Part shown: positions 44,090-56,232 of the stretch, piece after piece
Numbering within the stretch: position 1 is the stretch's first letter
How the letters are laid out: each line of letters opens with the position of its first letter
NCBI GenBank assembly: GCA_023014485.1
Contig: JAJOZX010006139.1
Coordinates: 210,221 to 274,220, forward strand
Direction of reading: 5' to 3'
Length of the DNA stretch: 64,000 nucleotides
Source: Bathynomus jamesi
Taxonomy: Eukaryota > Arthropoda > Malacostraca > Isopoda > Cirolanidae
Translations under genes and position numbers: made by a program
The notes under the pieces: generated by a model
What the model saw: the letters and a program-made list of their open reading frames with translations, nothing else
Told to the model about the DNA's origin: nothing
Database searches by the model: none

Positions 44090-46600
44090 AATGAACATAA
44101 AAAGGAAGCATATCCTACAGTGTAAAATCAGAACTGGAAAAAATAAAAAAACAACCTTGGATAAACTGCAATGTAAAAAGAGCAATCAGAGAAAAACAAA
44201 AGCATTTCATAAATTCAAAAGAACTAAAAATGGTACAGACTCCAAAATATATAAAAGTAAAAGAAGCATTTGCAAGAAAGCAATCGGAGATAGCAAATGA
44301 GACCTGGAAAAAAGCCTAGCCAAGAACTCCAAAAACAATCCTAAGAAGTTTTTCAGTCATTTCAATTTGAAAAGTAGAGTGAAAAAGAAAATTGGCCCCC
44401 TCCATATAGATGATAAAACTATAGATGATGATCTTCAAATAACTGAAGAACTAAACAAATACTTCTCATCAGTATTCACAAATGAAAATTTAAATAATAT
44501 TCTTGATTTTATACTACCAGGACAAGATAGAGAAATAAATGAATTAAGGGTAACAAAACTAGATATCCTAAAAGCAATAAAAAATGGAAAAATCTCCAGG
44601 GCTAGATGAAATGTATCCAATATCAAAGCTGCCAAAAAGAATATAGCACAGGCACTAGAAATTATTTTTAATAAATCAATGATATGTACTGAAATTCCAG
44701 AGGATTGGAAGAAAGCAAATGTGGCTCCAATCTTTAAAAAAGGAAATAGAAACTTGGCAAAAAACTACAGACCCATCAGCCTCACCTCCATTATTTGCAA
44801 ATTACTCGAAAGTATCATTAGAGGTAAAGTTACTGAGTTCCTTGAAGAGTGCAACCTTATAAATGATAGCCAGCATGGCTTTTGAAATGGAAGGTCTTGT
44901 CTAACCAACTTGATTGAATTTTATGATGGAGTCCTATTGCATTTGGACAATAAAGAGCCAGTAGATATAGTATACTTAGATTTTGCAAAGGCATTTGATA
45001 CTGTTCCTCATGCAAGATTGTTGGTAAAAGTTAGAGCCCATGGTATAAGAGGTCATATAGCTGACTGGATAGAAGAATGGCTGAGAAATAGAAAACAGAG
45101 TTCATCTAAATGGAAATAAGTCTACTTGGAGACCCGTATTGAGCGGAGTCCCACAGGGGTCTGTGCTGGGACCTCTGCTTTTTGTTGTCTATATAAATGA
45201 TCTAGAGAAAGGCCTATCATGTAAAACCTCAAAATTTGCTGATGATACAAAATTAGGCCATAATGTTAAGTCAGTAGCAGGAGCAATGATAATACAAAAA
45301 AGACTTAGACAGAGTAACAGCCTTGACAGATAAGTGGGAGATGAGATTTAATGTTGATAAGTGCAAGGTTATGCATATTGGGCCAAAAAATCCAGAATTT
45401 GAATACAATATGAATGGAAGTTGGATTAAAAATGATGATAAAGAGAAATACGGGTGTCACTGACTGATGAACTTAAACTCTCAAATCACTGTATGGAAAT
45501 CAGAAATAAAGCAAATGCTAGGAGACTCCTCCTTGAATACTGTATTCAATTTAATGGTCCCTATTTGATACAAGATATTGAAAAACTGGAAAAAGTACAG
45601 AAACGAGCAACAAGAATGATCCCATCTCTAGACAATTGACATATAAGGAAAGACTGGCATATCTAAACATGTTCTCATTAAAAGGTGGTGGTTAAGGGGT
45701 GATATGATAAGGTTATAAATGATAAAAGGGTTGGATAAGATAGATTTTGATTCTCTTTTCCTTAAAGATCACAATAACCAGACTAGAGGTCATAGTATGA
45801 AATTATTTAAGCGAAGATGTAGAACAAATTTAAGGAAACATAGTTTTACAAACAGAGTAATTAAGTTTTGGAACAGTCTGACAGAAGAAGTGGTGACTTC
45901 AGATACACTTGATTCTTTCAAAAGAAGGTTGGATAGTTTTGATGTCTGCAAGGGACATCTGGTGATAGTGTTTAAGCCCATTTTATTGCATGAATGGTAC
46001 TAGTTTATTTCATATATATTATGTGCATTTAGGTGATAAATCCCACAGCTCAACACAAGTGTTGTGGGATATAGAGAGGCAGCATCTTGGGTTAGGGATA
46101 CTCTCTGTTCTTACACACCCCATTTGAAGAGATTCCTCTGCTGAGCGTTGCTCCCCAGAGTACTGTGAGGTATTGAAAAACTCATGATCTTCACTTGCCC
46201 TACAAACCTTTAAATGGGAGACCCAAAATGGGCGCACACATTTCTACATTACTGTACAGTCTTTACAGCCACACCTACACTTTTCCTCTTAAGTATATAG
46301 TAATGTATATGGTTGTAAATTGTGACTTGGTCCACAATTGATATGGACCGTGACATTTTTGGTTGGCAAGGTATGCTATTGATGGGTACCATAATGAAAT
46401 TGACTAGATTCTTTAGATCTGATATATTTGCTGTCAGTTATAAATAGATATAGAGTGTAACTATTTGTGGATAGTAGCCTATTATGACTGCGATCCTCTG
46501 GATTCCAGAGATTCTATCTCTAGTTTTAAATTGATAATTAATTAGTTTTAAATTGATAATTAGTTTTGTAAAAATTGGTTGTTGCCATATACAGGCAGTT
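44090..46600 (+). mobile_element. CR1/L2-like LINE number 2 (right arm)
   Basis: Plus-strand mirror of 39040-41545. Linker 44367-44609, reverse transcriptase 44679-45333 with VYLDFAKAFDTVPH, GVPQGSVLGPLLFVVYINDL and the complete catalytic SKFADDTKLG, then the C-terminal block 45454-46003. The nonsense codon after SQHGF (TGA at about 44883) and several frameshifts inactivate it. About 600 bp of non-coding 3' sequence follows. Confidence 0.85.
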
Positions 46601-46748
46601 TTTACATAGTGGAGCCACCTCAATGGGCCGAAGTGGCCCCTAGTGTGCTCACTATAAAAATTTCTTGTTCTTGTGTGTAAGTTGACAAGTAGAAGGTTCA
46701 AGACAGCAGTTGCCAAAACTTTTTTATGCATAGAATAGTAAATAGCTG

Positions 46749-47692
46749 GGTTAATATTCGTTTTTTGACCCAGTCACACCCAGCTGTAACAGCAATATAT
46801 ATTGAATAACCAATCAAACTGAATAAGAAATATATATATTATCTTGTGCAAATTTGTATAAAATGTACTTTTTATAAAAAAAAATATTTTCTACTTTCTA
46901 ATATGTATGTATATAAAATTTTCGGTTAATTTGTTTTATTTGGCTCCCTTTTTTTTGGAGATTTTTTGGCTATTTTTGGCTACTTTTTCTTGATTTTGCC
47001 TACTTCTTTCTGTTACTTGTTAGTTTGGTGATTTTCGTTCTAGGATCATGACGTGTCAATCTTGTGAACTTGATTTTGAAGACCTAATCCGCCTTGTTGG
47101 CCTTGATGAAGATAAAAGTTTAGATGTTTTTTCCAATCACAGCATAATTCCGACATCCGTGATTTGCCCTAAATGTAATACTGCCTGTATTTTAAGACAA
47201 GACTCGAAGATGTTTAGGTGCCGTAAAAAAAATCCAAAAAATAAGCGTGAGTGTGGATTTACTGTTTCTATCTTTAAGGGCACATGGCTGGAACATTGCA
47301 ACTTCTCAGTGAATAAAAACCTCCGGTTCATAAATATTTATTCGCGAAAATATTTTTCACAATGTTATGCCGAGAAAGTTATAAAACTAGTAGCGAGTCC
47401 ATTGTTAACTGGAAATCTTTTTGTGGTGAAGTGTGTGATAAGGTGGTTAGGTTAGGTTAGGTTAGGTTGTGTTTAGCACGAATGCAAACTTTTCTGGTCA
47501 ATTTTGAGGTGTTTTGCACGAATCTGACATCCATTTCCTGTGCAAATGCGTAGTTTTTGAGATGACGATATCTCGAAAACTACGCATTTGCACAGGAAAC
47601 AGATGGCAGATTCATGCAAAACACCTCAAAATTGACCAGAAAAGTTTGCTCTCATTATAAAAAGAGACTGGGTCAAAAAATGAATAATTACC
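46749..47692 (+). mobile_element. Merlin-like zinc-ribbon element B (right arm)
   Basis: Mirror of 37920-38862, flanked by AATAGCTG and AACAGCTG (7 of 8) within the LINE tail (RIVNS / WNSLPVEV). Contains an open zinc-ribbon frame, four GGTTA units at 47444-47468 and the hairpin (47490-47650). Confidence 0.85.
47048..47455 (+). CDS. Merlin/IS1016-type zinc-ribbon protein, open, N-terminal domain only
   Basis: 135 codons from the ATG. MTCQSCELDFEDLIRLVGLD is followed by KSLDVFSNHSIIPTSVICPK (CPKC ribbon), MFRCRKKNPKNKRECGF, TVSIFKGTWLEHCNFSVNKN and FINIYSRKYFSQCYAE. The CxxC...C...C pattern followed by SxFKGTWLE matches the N-terminal ribbon and first helix of ISXO2/IS1016-type transposases (family knowledge). 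A GT follows near GNLFVVK|GTG, so a downstream exon with the DDE domain probably existed, but the sequence runs straight into GGTTA repeats and a hairpin. Non-autonomous. Confidence 0.72.
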   Translation: MTCQSCELDFEDLIRLVGLDEDKSLDVFSNHSIIPTSVICPKCNTACILRQDSKMFRCRKKNPKNKRECGFTVSIFKGTWLEHCNFSVNKNLRFINIYSRKYFSQCYAEKVIKLVASPLLTGNLFVVKCVIRWLG

Positions 47693-48016
47693 AACAGCTG
47701 GAATAGTTTGCCAGTAGAAGTAATTAGTAGCACGTCTATAAACATGTTTAAAAATCGATTAGACGCATATGTTGACAGATTGGGTATAGTTTAAGGTAGT
47801 AAAATTAAGGCCTTGTGGTTCGGAACTCACGTAAAATTGTAGGTCCCCTCTGCCACCATGGAGGACATGCACAATACACAATTACGAACACTGTTAGGTA
47901 GACCAGCCATGAATGGATCCTAGGGTCTTTGTTGGTCTGAAACATTATAATATTATACCAATAGTAAAGAAGTACCCAAAATAGGATATTGCCATACAAT
48001 CTACATACTCTCTTTC

Positions 48017-50968
48017 TAGGGTGGTCCACTCTTATAGGGGTGGAATTTTTTTTTGTGATTTGTTTTTATTGCTGGGTTGTAACTTATGAGGATGGATGAG
48101 AAAATACCTCTGGGAAAGTTTTATTTGAATCAGTTAATTTGTAGGGGTAGCACATGACACTTGAAGTTTTGGTATAATCTGAAAATCATAGCAAAGTTAA
48201 TCTTGGTGACAGTACATGACTATTAGGGTAACTAACAATTCCGAAATGAATTGACTAACAATTCCCTCTGCACCTCATTTGATCTTTGTTTTCTCGCCCA
48301 GTTGCCAGGCTGACTTCAGTGGTTGAGGAAACTGCTTCCTGTAGTTAGCAACAACTTGCAGGAGATACTGCAGTTGTTCCTCATTCCTGGTGTGGCAGCC
48401 GTTGTATTCATTAATGAGAGCAACCCCCCTCTCTGCATGATCGTTCACGACAGAGAGGTTTGCCACTGATTTCTTCGCTATTTGGTAATCAGGATCACTG
48501 TCCCAATCCTGCACCTCCTTCCTCAGGTATCCCACACCTGACCCCAGAGACAACAGCAGTCTTTATGAGTTTGCTGTTGCTAGTGACTCGATTGAAGCGC
48601 CCTCAGCAACACCTTTCCTTCTCTTCTGGCAATCAGGCTTTCCTTCAACTTCCTCCATCGCCTTCACCATTGCTGTTTTAGTCTCTTCAGACACCTCAGG
48701 ATTGAAAATCGCGAGGCCCACCATCTCTTCCGAAAGATACCAAAGATGACCGCTGAGTTTTTTTAATGCCACTTCCGAAATTTTGGGGTCATGGTATTCC
48801 CGAAGACTCTGCAGAAGACTGAGGTCGCTGCGAGGCGCAGCAGCAGCTATTGGCGCTGTCATCCATGCCTGCAGGTAGATGGAAACAGCGAAGACACTGA
48901 CATCCTTAAGACACTTTTGCTCTTGTGGAGTGAGGGCTGGGATTTGTCCCCTGAACAGCCACATCTTCAATGAATAGATCACCTTAGATAACCATCTGGC
49001 TTGGTGCATGGGGCCAGGTCGCTTGAAGGTGTAGTTGTCAATGCTCCCTCCCAAGAAAATGATGGACAGATCGAGGAATTCCTGATAGTCATCTCGAAAG
49101 GATTTTGAGGAGTGTTTTTCCTCAGCAAAGCGGAGAATCCAATCTCTAATGGGGCCAAGAGTCGATGCACCTCTTCATCATCCCATCTGGTGCCGTATGT
49201 TCCTGTGTCAATGAAGGTCCATTTGCTCTGAAACCTGCTGAACAATGGAACATCAGGTCCACTCGTTGGGCCATAGCAAGCAGTGAAAACTCCACCGATC
49301 ATCACTTCCATGATGTGATGATGGCAGGCAAAATGGAGAAGGTCTTTCTTCAACTTCTGCTCCAACAACACACGCTCCATTCAAACGACCAGCATTGGAG
49401 GCAGTGGTGTCGAAACACATCCCCACGACAGATTCTTCGAGGCCCCAATCAGTCAATAATTCAAAAACTGCGCTGGCTTGGTGGTGGTCTGATCCAGTTG
49501 GTATTTTGGGGACTGCAAGGAGCTGAGATTGACCCAAAAAGGAGGAAATGAGCATAGGCAGCCGATCCACATGCGCATGGTCTCTGGTGTTGAGGTGGTC
49601 TGGAATAAGTTTTCCATCCCAGTGGATGATTGCAGGACCGGACTGAAAGGAAGCTTTTAGGCTATTGCAGATCATGATCCGATGTCGTTCTCTCTGCCGT
49701 TTGATGGAGGTCCGGGTGATGTTAAAATTCATTGGGCTGTGGCCAAGGCTCAATGCAGTCTCTGCTATTATGTAGGTTGCCATCCTGTCCGTAGTGTGTG
49801 TCCGATCTAGGGCAGCAGCTAGATTTGATGTTATCACATTCTTGACTCTTTTCACCTGTTTTGGAGGTCGCTTTCCACCTTTTGCCCATTCATCTTCGGT
49901 GGAGGATGACTCGTCAGTGACTGAGGATTCTGTTGAGGACACCAATACTGCTGTACCCGACGTTGATGCACCTTCATTGACTGCCTGCAATACAATCGAA
50001 GAAAATGGACAATTAGTGTTAACGAACAACCTAATCATTGCAATCAAATGAAAGTAGAATTTGAAGAACAATCTCACCTTTCTCTTTCGCATCTCCTCCT
50101 CCATCTTCCTGTGGGCAGCTTGTTTTTCTTTTTCTGCTGTTTTTCTGTCTACTCCCACCATGCATCCCCGTCTTCCAGGCTCTCGCTGGGCCAGCAAGAA
50201 GGCCTTGTCTTCTGGGTTTTTGATTAGAGAAGGCATCAGCATGTGCCATATCAAATAGGTTCCGAAGTGTCTCCTTGAATCCCTCTTCGTTGTACACCTA
50301 AGTATAAATAATAAATATATATAATATATATATGATAAATGTATTGACTATTGTACAGTATAATATGTCATACTCTCGAGAAACTATTTTATTTATCATT
50401 GATCATCCAACTCACCTGCTTCTGGCTCCTCCTCATTCGTCCTTTTTTTATTTTGATCCAATCTTGGTGAAGGTCCAAGATCTTTTGGATTCCTTTGTAT
50501 TTTTCCTTTGTCAGGATTCGAGCTTTGTTAAAATATTTCAAGTTGACCCCACACTACTTGAGCACTTTCCTTCAACTCCTCCTTGAGATTAGTGTGGTGA
50601 TGAAGGAAGCATGACAATACTTCTCCATGTGATGGTAATTTGCTTCCAAGAAGCTTGTCCTTCACTTATCTCCTTCAAGGAGATAAAAGCAAGAGCTTCG
50701 AACTTGTCATCATATATCCAACCACTAAACACACCAATGAACACTACACCAATAATCTGTCAAGGAAAATATGTATTACTGGAACTGGAATATAATATAC
50801 AAGTAAATCTACTAGGTAGTGCAAAAGTGCAAAAATGAAGTACTGTGTGCTACCCCTAAAAGTGATTGATTTGGGAAAAATTGGCCAGAGGTGTTTTCTC
50901 ATTCATCCTCACAAGTTACCGCCCGGCAATAACAAAAAATCAAAACTTCAATTTTATGGTCCATCCTA
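48017..50968 (-). mobile_element. Unclassified DDE-type transposon, second subfamily (right arm)
   Basis: Mirror of 34644-37596 (2952 versus 2953 bp) with the same TAGGGTGG / TAGGATGG ends and near 9-bp flanks. Confidence 0.8.
48275..50665 (-). pseudogene. Unclassified DDE-like transposase, second subfamily (right arm)
   Basis: Three exons as in the left arm. Longer open blocks here are 50254-49253 (IIHWDGKLIPD, CFDTTASNAGRLNGACV), 49380-48979 (KKDLLHFACHHHIMEVMIGG) and 49054-48563 (HQARWLSKVIYSLKMWL, SIYLQAWMTAPIAAAA, HLWYLSEEMVGL). The last block carries HAERGVALINEYN. Differences from the left arm include VDRLPM for VDRLPV and TGSDHH for TGSEHH, besides indels. Reading both arms together, most frameshifts are private to one arm. 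Confidence 0.75.
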
Positions 50969-52228
50969 ATCTCTCTCACTCATGAGTGTAAATTTCTCTT
51001 AAAATTAACTAATGAGCTACTGTTTACCATATCATTTGGCAAGTCATTCCAAAAATTTACTACCTACTCTATGACTAAAAAAGTATTTTCATAGATCAAG
51101 TCTACAAGTCTGTTTTGTAATTTTTTTATTATGCCTATGAGTTATCCCATCAGTATCTAGTGAGAGAAAGTTACATACTGTACATTGTACATCTAAATTG
51201 TCCAAACCTGAAAACATTTTGAACATCTGTATCATATCTCCCCTCATACAATGTCTCTCAAAACTGAACATACCTAATTCCTTTAATCTATCCCTGTATT
51301 CCAAACTTCTTAGGTTAGGGATAAGCTTGATTGCCCTATGTTGCACACCTTCAAACATATCAATATCATGTCTAAGGTGAGGGGGCTAAACTTGAAAGCA
51401 GTATTCTAAGTGAAACCTAACACAAGAATTATAGGTAATTATGTCACAAATGACATGGCCTGAAGTTGAAATAAAAAATATATTTTTCTAGTGTATTTTG
51501 GTGTGAGCTGTTCAAATATAACCTTCATTTCTTGTTCAAATGAACAGAAATATGTGTTTGGGCCATGCAATGACAACTGTATTTCTGTTCATTTGCACAA
51601 GAAATGAAGGTCATATTCGAACAAAGCACACCAAAATACACTTGAAATATGTATTTTTGACTATATTTTATACAATAAAGCATAATCTAACATGTTCATG
51701 TTGTGAGATCTCGTACCGTAAATAATGCATTACCACAGGAAATGTGCAAAACACATCAAAATTAACCAGAAAAGTTTGCTCTATTCATTTTTGTTTAAAC
51801 TAACAAAAATATCATGACTTAACCTAACTAATCATCAAGGGCGTACAGTTGACCTAACTGGGCATTCAGTTGACCTAACAGGTTAATATTGGTTATTTCA
51901 CCTAAATATCTTCCAATCTTTTCATATTAGGCACTCACTGTCACATTTCGGGCAAGTTAAGGATGAGAGAATAACACCATAATTGATAAAAACATCCAAT
52001 GCTTTGTCTTCATCTAGGGCACATGACGAATCAAGTTCTCAAAGTCGAAACCACATGAATGGCAATGGCACATCATAATTCTATCACAAACCCCACCATA
52101 CTGAATCCAATTAGAAAAAAAAAATAGCCAGAACAAAAATAAACAAATTAAGTTGCAGAGTAGCAAAAAAATAGCCCAAAATTATACTCATTGGACCAAA
52201 AATGAGTGTATTTATATATACCTATATA

Positions 52229-52989
52229 CAGGGTGGGCCGTAAGTTTCCATACATAGGAAAAATAAACATTTTGTTATGGACAACCATTTTTATTTATAT
52301 AATATGCTCTACATGGTTGCCATTGTTTTGAAAACACATTTCAATACGTGTTCCCCACTGTTGATGAACACGCATTAGCACGGTTGACGTTATGCTTGTA
52401 ATGGCGTTGGTGATACGTTCCTTTAGATGATTTATGTCTTGTAACTTTTCCTGATACACCATGGCCTTCAAGTGCCCCCAAAGATAGAAATCAAGGGGGG
52501 TGAGATCTGGGGATCTGGGAGGCCACTCCACAGGACCACGCCGACCAATCCAAGCATCCGGAAACTGCTGCTGATCCAAATACCGACGCACGTGAAGACC
52601 ATAATGAGGTGGAGCTCCATCTTGCTGGAAGTAAACTGGGAAGTTACCTTCCTCGTTTAGCAGGGATGGGAAAATCTCTTCTTGCAACATGTTAAGATAC
52701 CTTTCGGCATTAAGATTTCCACTGACAAAAATTGGTCCAATAATTCTGTCACCCCATATCCCGGCCCACACCATCACTTTACCGGCACCTTGCATCTTCG
52801 TCGGACTCAGCCAGTTAGGGTTAGCATTACTCCAATAACGTATGTTTTGCCGATTAACCTCTCCATTGACGTAAAAATTTGCTTCATCAGTAAACAAGAT
52901 CTTACGTCAAACGCATATTCTTAGGGTATCTGAAACATAAAAACAAACGTTTAATTTTTCCTATGTATGGAAATTTACGGCCCACCCTG
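52229..52989 (-). mobile_element. Mariner-type element (right arm)
   Basis: 761 bp, ends CAGGGTGGGCCGTAAGTTTC and, inverted, CAGGGTGGGCCGTAAATTTC, TA on both sides. Confidence 0.92.
52295..52897 (-). CDS. Mariner transposase catalytic part, open, N-terminus missing
   Basis: 200 codons without a stop: [18 protein letters not shown] (first D), [37 protein letters not shown] (second D), then [20 protein letters not shown] (third D). There are 37 residues between the second and third aspartates, a DD37D spacing. The helix-turn-helix N-terminus is absent because the element is 5'-deleted, so it should be catalytically complete but unable to bind its ends by itself (inference). Confidence 0.85.
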   Translation of the reverse strand: MFTDEANFYVNGEVNRQNIRYWSNANPNWLSPTKMQGAGKVMVWAGIWGDRIIGPIFVSGNLNAERYLNMLQEEIFPSLLNEEGNFPVYFQQDGAPPHYGLHVRRYLDQQQFPDAWIGRRGPVEWPPRSPDLTPLDFYLWGHLKAMVYQEKLQDINHLKERITNAITSITSTVLMRVHQQWGTRIEMCFQNNGNHVEHII

Positions 52990-55900
52990 TATATTATTAG
53001 TATCATATTTTTCACCATTAATATGCATTTGCACAAAAAATGAATGACAAATTTGAATAAAGTGACTAAAACTACCTCATAAAAAGTTATTTTGATTTAC
53101 AGGTCCAGCCCATGTCATGTAAAACATATTAACTGAATTATATAATTTATAGATGACTTCCTTACTCTTGTAACTAACATTCCTCTTAATAATACCCAAC
53201 ATTTTATTTGCTTTACTTCTAGCCTCTAAGTGCTGCTTAGAAAATTTTAGATCACTACAAACTATAATGCCAAAATCCCTTTCCTGTCCAACATCCTCCA
53301 ACCAGTTCCCTTGCATCTCATAACTAAAGTTTTCATTATTTCTACCAAAATGCACGACTTTGCATTTTTCAACATTCAAATCCATCTACCATTTACTGGC
53401 CCAAGCAACTAATCTATCAAGATCCTTTTCCAGTCTATAAGCATTTTCTATATTTGTAACTGGAGCAAATACTTTTGTATAATCTGCAAATTTAGAAATT
53501 TTGCAACCTACTCCTTTCTCTAAATCATTTAGATATAAAGTAAAGAGTAATGGACCTAAAACTGATCCCTGTGGTACCTTACTTTTCACTTTCTGCCACC
53601 TAGATTCATGACCATTTAGAATTACTCTGTTCTCTGTCTTCAAACCATTTTTCTACCCAATTTATAACTGACCTAAATATCCCATGAGCTTTTAATTTAG
53701 ATAGAATTTATTTAGAATTTATATGGAACCTTGTCAAATGCTTTACTAAAATCCAGATAAATAACATCTACATAATTTCCATTATCTACCTGATCAATTA
53801 CAAATTCCAAACAGTCCAAGAGATTAAACAAACAAGACATTCCTGATCTAAATCCATGTTGTGAACTTGAAATAAGATTAAAATTCTCCAAATGATCTTG
53901 AATATTATTCTTTATAATTCTTTCTAGTATCTTTCCTACCAATGATGTCAAACTAACAGGCCTATAATTTCCAACCTCCTACTACCTTTTTTGTAAATGG
54001 GCACTACATTTGCTTTTTTCCATTCATCTGGTACTTCTGCATAATTAATTGACCTAGCAAACAAAATAGTTAGTGCCTCAGATAAGCTTTCTTCCCCTTC
54101 TCTGAGAATCCTAGCAAATATATTATCAGCTTCAGCAGCCTTATTTGACTTCAGTGTATGAATCACTTGCCTGACATCAGCCTTCGTTATATGAATATGA
54201 TCAAGAATGAATTTACAGGATCTAAAGAATTAAAATCAAAGTTATTTAAATTTTCCTCAGTAAAAACAGCTAAAAAAATCATTAAAAATACTAACAATTT
54301 ATCATCTTTTTCAAATATCTTATCATCATGTTCTATTTGGCCAATCCTGTCATGCTTTTTATTATGATGTTTATAAAAACTAAAAAATTTCTTTGGATCT
54401 TTTTTGCTATTTCTAGCTAGATTTATTTCACTATGCCTTTTGCTCTTCCTAATCAAACTATTTAGCTTATTTCTTAACTGTCCATAATTATCCAAGTCCA
54501 AAAACCTATCACTGCCTTTAAATTCCCTGAATGACCTTTTTTTATTTTTAATAATTTTAGCTAAATATATTTCCCTATTCCACCACAAAGGTTTCCTAAT
54601 CTTGTTATTCCTAACAGTTCTGAAAGGAATACACCTACATTGTACATCCTCTAAAATTTCTTTGAATCTAGACCACATCTCAATAGCATTTTTATTGGCA
54701 AATTCATTATCCCACTTTACTGAGCCTAACAACTCCCTAAATCTAATGTAGTCACCCTTTGAGAAGCAAGGGACTAGAACTAGATGGTCATTGTTGACTA
54801 GATCCCTACCGTATTTAATTCTATCTTAAAATGTATGATCCAATGGTCACTATTTCCTAATGACTTTCTTACTGGAAGTTCCCTAATAAGTTCATGATCA
54901 TTGGAAAGAACCAGATCTCAGATTGCTTGATCCCAGGTTGGTTTGTCTACAAATTGCATTAGAAAGTTCAGTTATTATAGCAGTCAATGAAGAAGTTACC
55001 TTCCCTATTATTTCCCTCTAAAAGGCTCCAGTCTATATGAGGCAGGTTGAAATCTCCCATAATTAATGTTCTAGCACTACAACCTTCATTTATTTCTTGA
55101 ACCATACTGTCATCAACTTCCTGTGTTTGGTTTGGAGGTCTGTAAAATGCACCTATCCGAATATACTCTCTGTCTGAAACATAGCCATCAACCCAAATTA
55201 ATTCAACCCTATTGTCTAATTTAATACTATCATTCTGAATTGAAGTTAAATCATTCTTAATGTGTAAGACCAAAGCTCCCCCCCCTGCCTATCTATTCAA
55301 TGGTAAATATACATTGTATAACTATTTAACTCATACTCTGCTCTAGTATCATTGAATGCTGCCTCACTAATCCAAGTCTCACTGATGCAGACTATATCCA
55401 GATTGTCACTAATCATATAACAAATAATTAATTTTTCTTATTCCTAAGACTGTGTGCATTTGTATAAAATCACTTCAACTCCTCAGTTTTATCTGATTCC
55501 CTACCTTTGGCTAGACAGTTGATATGCTGATTCCTTACATAATCCATATTTAAGACTCTAACAGTATTTACTTTACCCAGTACCCTGATGCTTTTATGCC
55601 CTGTTGATCTAAAGTTATCTTTCAAAACCCCAAAGAACTCACATTTTCCTCCAGAAGCCTCCCATACAAAGCATTTCCCCTTCTACTTAGATGTAATCCA
55701 TCCTTACTGTAAAGCTCTCTTCTTTCATAAAAATTATCCCATAAATCTATGAACTCAACCCCTTCACTGCATAGCATCCTAACTTTATCATTTTAAGCTA
55801 AAATTCTACTTGTAAACTCCATGCTTACCCCAATCTTGGTAAAATGGCCACTACATAACACTTGCTCTGCCTATTTTTTAAAGCTTCTATCAATTCCCTG

Positions 55901-56232
55901 TACCTCTGTTTAACTGCTTCTGAATTTTTGTTTAACTTAAATCTACCATCTTTATCCTTGCTTGTTGAGTCATTTATACCTACATGAATTATAATATTAC
56001 CTCAGGTTACAGGCAACTTCTTCACTACCTCATTGACTTTAGAAATATTACCACCTGGAATACATATTCTTCTATGGGTTTTCCTTCCCTTATTGCAAAA
56101 TTCATTGTCCTGATTTCCCCAACCATGGTAAATTCACATTGTACTGCTTCATCTAAATTCCCTAGTGTATGAAACCTGTTACTAGTTGCTACAAGATTAC
56201 TATTCTCTCTCATCTTGTTTCTTGAATGACCC

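Larger units (their letters stand above)
51434..53134 (-). mobile_element. Merlin-like zinc-ribbon element A (right arm)
   Basis: Flanked by GAATTATA at 51426-51433 and 53135-53142. Starts GGTAATTATGTCACAAATGA. The zinc-ribbon frame (minus, ATG near 52074) here reads MMCHCHSCGFDFENLIRHV before a stop, closer to element B than the left-arm version. Confidence 0.8.
50970..56230 (-). mobile_element. CR1-type LINE, copy 2 (right arm)
   Basis: Minus-strand mirror of 29400-34640: esterase-like ORF1 about 56215-55630, endonuclease 55470-54800, linker 54732-54187, reverse transcriptase 54166-53386 (FADYTK again), C-terminal part 51400-51089. Interrupted by 51434-53134. Confidence 0.88.
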
